Assembly (NCBI GenBank): GCA_025454095.1
Contig: JALOPC010000038.1
Coordinates: 1 to 9,297, forward strand
Length of the DNA stretch: 9,297 nt
Source of the DNA: Syntrophales bacterium
GTDB lineage: Bacteria > Desulfobacterota > Syntrophia > Syntrophales > UBA2192
Direction: 5' to 3'
Made by a program: the position numbers and the translations under genes
Part shown: one piece after another, positions 7,320 to 9,297 of the stretch
How the letters are laid out: each line of letters begins with the position of its first letter
How positions within the stretch are numbered: position 1 is the stretch's first letter
Notes under the pieces: model-generated
Database searches by the model: none
The model's input: only the letters and a program-made list of their open reading frames with translations
Told to the model about the DNA's origin: nothing

Positions 7320-7607
7320 TCACTTGGCGTCTTTGAGCTTTTCCAGCTCTTCCCTGTACTTGTCGGCTTCCGCTTTGGCCCGCTCGAGCTCGGCCCGGGC
7401 CTTGTTGAGTTCCTCTTTCTCCTTTTCCTGGGTCTCGCGGATCTTGTCCTTGAGTTCGTCGAGGCCCACGTACACGGCGAGCGCCCCTCCCATGATGAGC
7501 AGGATCGGCGCGGCCCCCATGAGCAGGACCAGGAAATGCTTGTACCAGAAAATCAGCAGAACGAGGCCCAGCATGACCGACATGCCCCCGCCGATGAGGA
7601 CTGACAT
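7320..7607 (-). CDS. Small membrane protein with C-terminal coiled coil, unknown function
   Basis: 95 residues. Residues about 3-20 and 24-47 are hydrophobic and probably form two membrane helices joined by the short turn WYKH. Residues 50-93 are a highly charged Glu/Lys/Ala helix (ELKDKIRETQEKEKEELNKA onward) with heptad-like spacing, a likely coiled coil facing one side of the membrane. The start at ATG 7607 is well supported: AGGAGG (7622-7617) lies 9 bases upstream, and the gene shares the GC-rich codon use of its neighbours. I recognise no family and assign no function. It is transcribed toward dctP across a 318-base gap without a clear terminator, so cotranscription is possible but unproven. 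A 106-base palindrome begins 28 bases upstream of its start codon. Confidence 0.75.
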   Translation of the reverse strand: MSVLIGGGMSVMLGLVLLIFWYKHFLVLLMGAAPILLIMGGALAVYVGLDELKDKIRETQEKEKEELNKARAELERAKAEADKYREELEKLKDAK

Positions 7608-7634
7608 GGATCTCAACCTCCTGCCGGGCCATTG

Positions 7635-7740
7635 AAAAAGGTCCATCTGCTGCGTTTCCCTTGTCCCTCGTCGCTCAACGTACACATCAAAGTACGCCTC
7701 GCTCCTCGGGACTTCGGGGGCCTTGCATCTGATCCTTTTT
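7635..7740. repeat. 106-base imperfect palindrome, probable intergenic repeat element
   Basis: Two arms of exactly 49 bases (7635-7683 and 7692-7740) fold back around the 8-base loop ACATCAAA without needing any gap. Paired blocks include AAAAAGG/CCTTTTT at the ends, TGC/GCA, GTCCC/GGGAC, GC/GC and CGTAC/GTACG next to the loop. They are separated by short symmetric mismatches. Three of these 2-base mismatches are TC on both arms. Such regular structure between genes is typical of dispersed palindromic repeats, and the sequence reminds me of repeats seen many times in deltaproteobacterial genomes. That last point is from memory and unchecked. It encodes no protein. Confidence 0.7.
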
Positions 7741-7872
7741 GAGCAGCCCGGAAATCATCTCTCTTGCGCCTGCTGTCGAAGGCGAACTCTTCACAAGGAC
7801 GCAACCCGGAGAAACAACGGCCTTTTTTCTAACACAAAAAAACCGCGCAGGCAAGGTGAAAAGAAAAAGTTC

Positions 7873-7901
7873 TTGATAAAATCAGGATGTTTAACTAACA
7901 T
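7873..7901 (+). promoter_or_regulatory. Candidate sigma70 promoter of hisIG
   Basis: TTGATA (7873-7878, 5 of 6 to consensus) and TAACAT (7896-7901, 4 of 6) are spaced by 17 bases. An A-rich tract immediately upstream (7858-7869) could act as an UP element. Transcription would start near 7908, giving a leader of about 70 bases before the hisI ATG. Confidence 0.6.
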
Positions 7902-7912
7902 TCTCGTTTCCA

Positions 7913-7940
7913 TGCGCCGCGGGAAAGGCCGGCCGGCGCA
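7913..7940 (+). promoter_or_regulatory. GC-rich hairpin in the hisI 5' leader
   Basis: TGCGCCG (7913-7919) pairs with CGGCGCA (7934-7940) around a 14-base loop that itself contains a GGCC motif. It would form near the 5' end of the predicted hisI transcript. It lacks a following U run and there is no run of His codons nearby, so it does not look like a classical his attenuator. It may only stabilise the message. Confidence 0.35.
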
Positions 7941-7976
7941 GAGGCCGGAAGAAAAAACGAAACGGAACGAATCATC

Positions 7977-8351
7977 ATGGTGCAACCCGATTTCAAGAAG
8001 AGCGGCGGTCTCGTGCCCGCCGTCGTCCAGGACGTTGATACAAAGGAAGTCCTCATGCTCGCCTACATGAACGAACTCTCGTGGCAGCACACCCTGCAGA
8101 CGGGGAAAGCCACATACTGGAGCCGTTCGCGCAACGAACTCTGGGTCAAGGGGGAAACGTCCGGAAACGTGCAGTGGGTCCGGGAGATCCGGATCGACTG
8201 CGACAACGACACCATCCTGCTGATGGTCGACCAGATCGGCAAGGCGGCCTGCCACACGGGATACCGGTCCTGCTTTTACCGGAAGGTGTCCGACGGCAGG
8301 GAAGAAATCGTCGGCGAGCTCGTCTTCAACCCGAAGGATGTCTACAAATGA
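7977..8351 (+). CDS. hisI: Phosphoribosyl-AMP cyclohydrolase HisI
   Basis: 124 residues, the size of the monofunctional enzyme with no fused HisE domain. It opens the adenine ring of phosphoribosyl-AMP, step 3 of histidine biosynthesis, in the cytoplasm. Family motifs are intact: VLMLAYMN (25-32), [23 protein letters not shown] (42-64), the metal-binding Asp74-Cys75-Asp76-x-Asp78 cluster, and Cys92 and Cys99 in [15 protein letters not shown] (88-102). Together the Asp and Cys residues supply the Mg2+ and Zn2+ ligands known for this enzyme. The start is ATG 7977 with a modest GGAA 9 bases upstream. The stop overlaps the hisG start in ATGA, indicating an operon with translational coupling. A candidate promoter lies 76-104 bases upstream. 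Confidence 0.97.
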   Translation: MVQPDFKKSGGLVPAVVQDVDTKEVLMLAYMNELSWQHTLQTGKATYWSRSRNELWVKGETSGNVQWVREIRIDCDNDTILLMVDQIGKAACHTGYRSCFYRKVSDGREEIVGELVFNPKDVYK

Positions 8352-9172
8352 AGAAACTCAAGCTGGGTATACCGAAAGGGAGCCTCGAGACCAACACGGT
8401 GGACCTCTTCAAGCGGGCCGGCTGGCGGATCAGCTACGACAGCCGCAGCTATTTCCCGGACATCGACGACGAGGAGATTTCCTGCGCCCTGGTGCGGGCC
8501 CAGGAGATGTCCAAATACATCGAGGCGGGAACCCTGGACCTGGGTCTCACGGGTCACGACTGGGTGATCGAGAACGAGTCGGAAGTGGTTGTCGTCGATG
8601 ACCTCGTGTATTCGAAGGTGCTGGCGAAACCCGCCCGGTGGGTCCTCGTGGTGCGGGAGGACTCCCCCGTCACGAAGGTCGACGATCTCCAGGGCAAGAA
8701 GATCTCCACGGAGCTCGTCAACTTCACGAAGCGGTACTTCCGCGAGCGCAACATCGACGTCAAGGTCGAATTCTCCTGGGGCGCCACCGAGGCGAAGGTC
8801 GTCGAGGGGCTCGTCGACGCCATCGTGGAGGTGACGGAGACGGGCAGCACCATCAAGGCCAACCGCCTGCGGATCGTGCACGAGCTGATGCGGACGAACA
8901 CGCAGCTCATCGCCAACAAGCAGGCCTGGGACGACCCCTGGAAGCGCCGCAAGATCGAGCAGATCCGGACGATGCTGAAGGGCTCCCTGCTCGGCATGGG
9001 CAAGGTGGTCATCAAAATGAACGTCTCCAAGGAGAACCTGGGGCGGGTGATCCTGCTCCTTCCCTCCCTGAAGGCGCCCACCATCTCGAACCTCTACAAC
9101 GAGGAATGGTTTGCCGTGGAGACGGTGGTGGACAGCAACGTGAACCGCAACAGGATTCTTCCTGCGAATTGA
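8348..9172 (+). CDS. hisG: ATP phosphoribosyltransferase HisG, long form, apparently shortened at the C-terminus
   Basis: 274 residues. HisG joins ATP and PRPP in the first, feedback-controlled step of histidine biosynthesis. The catalytic part is complete: LGIPKGSL near the start (6-13), LGLTGHDWV (65-73) and the PRPP-binding loop [18 protein letters not shown] (157-174). Residues from about 200, including [14 protein letters not shown] (236-249), belong to the ACT-like regulatory domain of the long, HisZ-independent form. Long forms usually continue 15-25 residues beyond the AVETVV(D) segment to a final Gly-Ala-x-x-I and strand. Here the protein stops soon after it, in NRNRILPAN. The stop is followed directly by a palindromic element, so the 3' end may have been altered. 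The start at ATG 8348 overlaps the hisI stop. Catalysis is probably retained; feedback control or assembly may differ. Confidence 0.95.
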   Translation: MKKLKLGIPKGSLETNTVDLFKRAGWRISYDSRSYFPDIDDEEISCALVRAQEMSKYIEAGTLDLGLTGHDWVIENESEVVVVDDLVYSKVLAKPARWVLVVREDSPVTKVDDLQGKKISTELVNFTKRYFRERNIDVKVEFSWGATEAKVVEGLVDAIVEVTETGSTIKANRLRIVHELMRTNTQLIANKQAWDDPWKRRKIEQIRTMLKGSLLGMGKVVIKMNVSKENLGRVILLLPSLKAPTISNLYNEEWFAVETVVDSNVNRNRILPAN

Positions 9173-9285
9173 GGGTTTTTGACCGCTCTAACGCTCGCTT
9201 CACTGCAGACGCAAAAACCCGCCCTTCGGGCTCAGGCAGTGTGCGCTGCGGCCGTTTCGCTTCGCGAAGAGCGGTTACCAAAAAC
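9173..9285. repeat. Nested palindromic element directly after hisG
   Basis: Four nested complementary pairs share one centre: TTTTTG/CAAAAA (9176-9181 with 9279-9284), ACCGCTCT/AGAGCGGT (9182-9189 with 9268-9275), CACTGC/GCAGTG (9201-9206 with 9236-9241) and GCCC/GGGC (9221-9224 with 9228-9231). A competing fold pairs GGGTTTTTG (9173-9181) with CAAAAACCC (9212-9220). A separate 10-base palindrome CTTCGCGAAG is at 9260-9269. On the minus strand, GCCC-GAA-GGGC followed by GGGTTTTT looks like a weak terminator for any gene converging from beyond the window. It could be a bidirectional terminator or a mobile-type repeat. Confidence 0.55.
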
Positions 9286-9297
9286 AGGTCAAACTTC

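Larger units (their letters stand above)
7608..7976. other. 369-base divergent intergenic region
   Basis: This separates the leftward small membrane protein gene from the rightward his genes. From left to right it holds the AGGAGG ribosome site of the small gene, a 106-base imperfect palindrome (7635-7740) and about 65 bases with no clear signal. It then has an AT-rich tract with a T6/A7 fold-back (7823-7842) and A-rich stretches (7858-7869), the hisI promoter candidate, and a GC-rich hairpin in the hisI leader. I found no convincing minus-strand promoter for the small gene. Confidence 0.6.

Noticed and set aside
7913..7976. A his-type attenuator in the hisI leader
   Set aside because: There is a hairpin, but no short frame with consecutive His codons and no U-tract terminator.
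7723..8070. A 115-codon open frame on the plus strand before hisI
   Set aside because: It begins inside the palindromic repeat, runs out of frame into hisI, and has no ribosome site or recognisable protein.
1..9297. A CRISPR array, tRNA or rRNA gene, integrase or transposase
   Set aside because: I looked for repeat-spacer structure, cloverleaf sequences and recombinase motifs and saw none. The only repeats are the palindromes listed.

Overview
The window is GC-rich bacterial chromosome. Every gene I recognise is an ordinary bacterial family. TRAP transporter genes, paired Kef-type antiporters and adjacent monofunctional hisI and long-form hisG together suggest an anaerobic Desulfobacterota (former Deltaproteobacteria) lineage such as the Syntrophaceae. 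That placement is inferred from gene style only.

Layout. Positions 1-7607 are transcribed from the minus strand. Read in that direction they are: a 95-residue membrane/coiled-coil protein of unknown function (7607-7320); a 318-base leader; a complete three-gene TRAP transporter operon, dctP (7001-5970), dctQ (5949-5461, TTG start) and dctM (5464-4163, overlapping dctQ by ATGA); then two consecutive CPA2/Kef-type cation:proton antiporters. The first antiporter is complete (4031-1875) and ends in one RCK_N and two RCK_C-like domains. The second (1688 down to the left edge) is cut by the window after its RCK_N domain. Each antiporter has its own candidate promoter, and the two share a nine-base core, CTACACTGT. 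From 7977 the plus strand carries hisI and hisG, overlapping by ATGA, behind a good sigma70-type promoter.

Function. DctP binds an organic acid in the periplasm and hands it to the DctQ/DctM pair, which imports it using an ion gradient. The two antiporters exchange monovalent cations for protons and are gated by nucleotide-binding RCK domains, so this block is about solute uptake and ion homeostasis. HisG and HisI catalyse steps 1 and 3 of histidine biosynthesis.

Non-coding structure. The divergent region 7608-7976 holds a 106-base imperfect palindrome (7635-7740) with two 49-base arms and an 8-base loop. A second nested palindrome (about 9173-9285) begins on the base after the hisG stop codon. 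HisG appears to lack about the last 15-25 residues of its regulatory domain, so the two facts may be linked. I found no tRNA, rRNA, CRISPR array, transposase or phage gene, and no convincing evidence of a wholly new multi-gene system. The items most worth following up are the two palindromes, the hisG 3' end, and a Tyr-rich 22-codon reading frame with an overlapping inverted repeat in the dctP leader.
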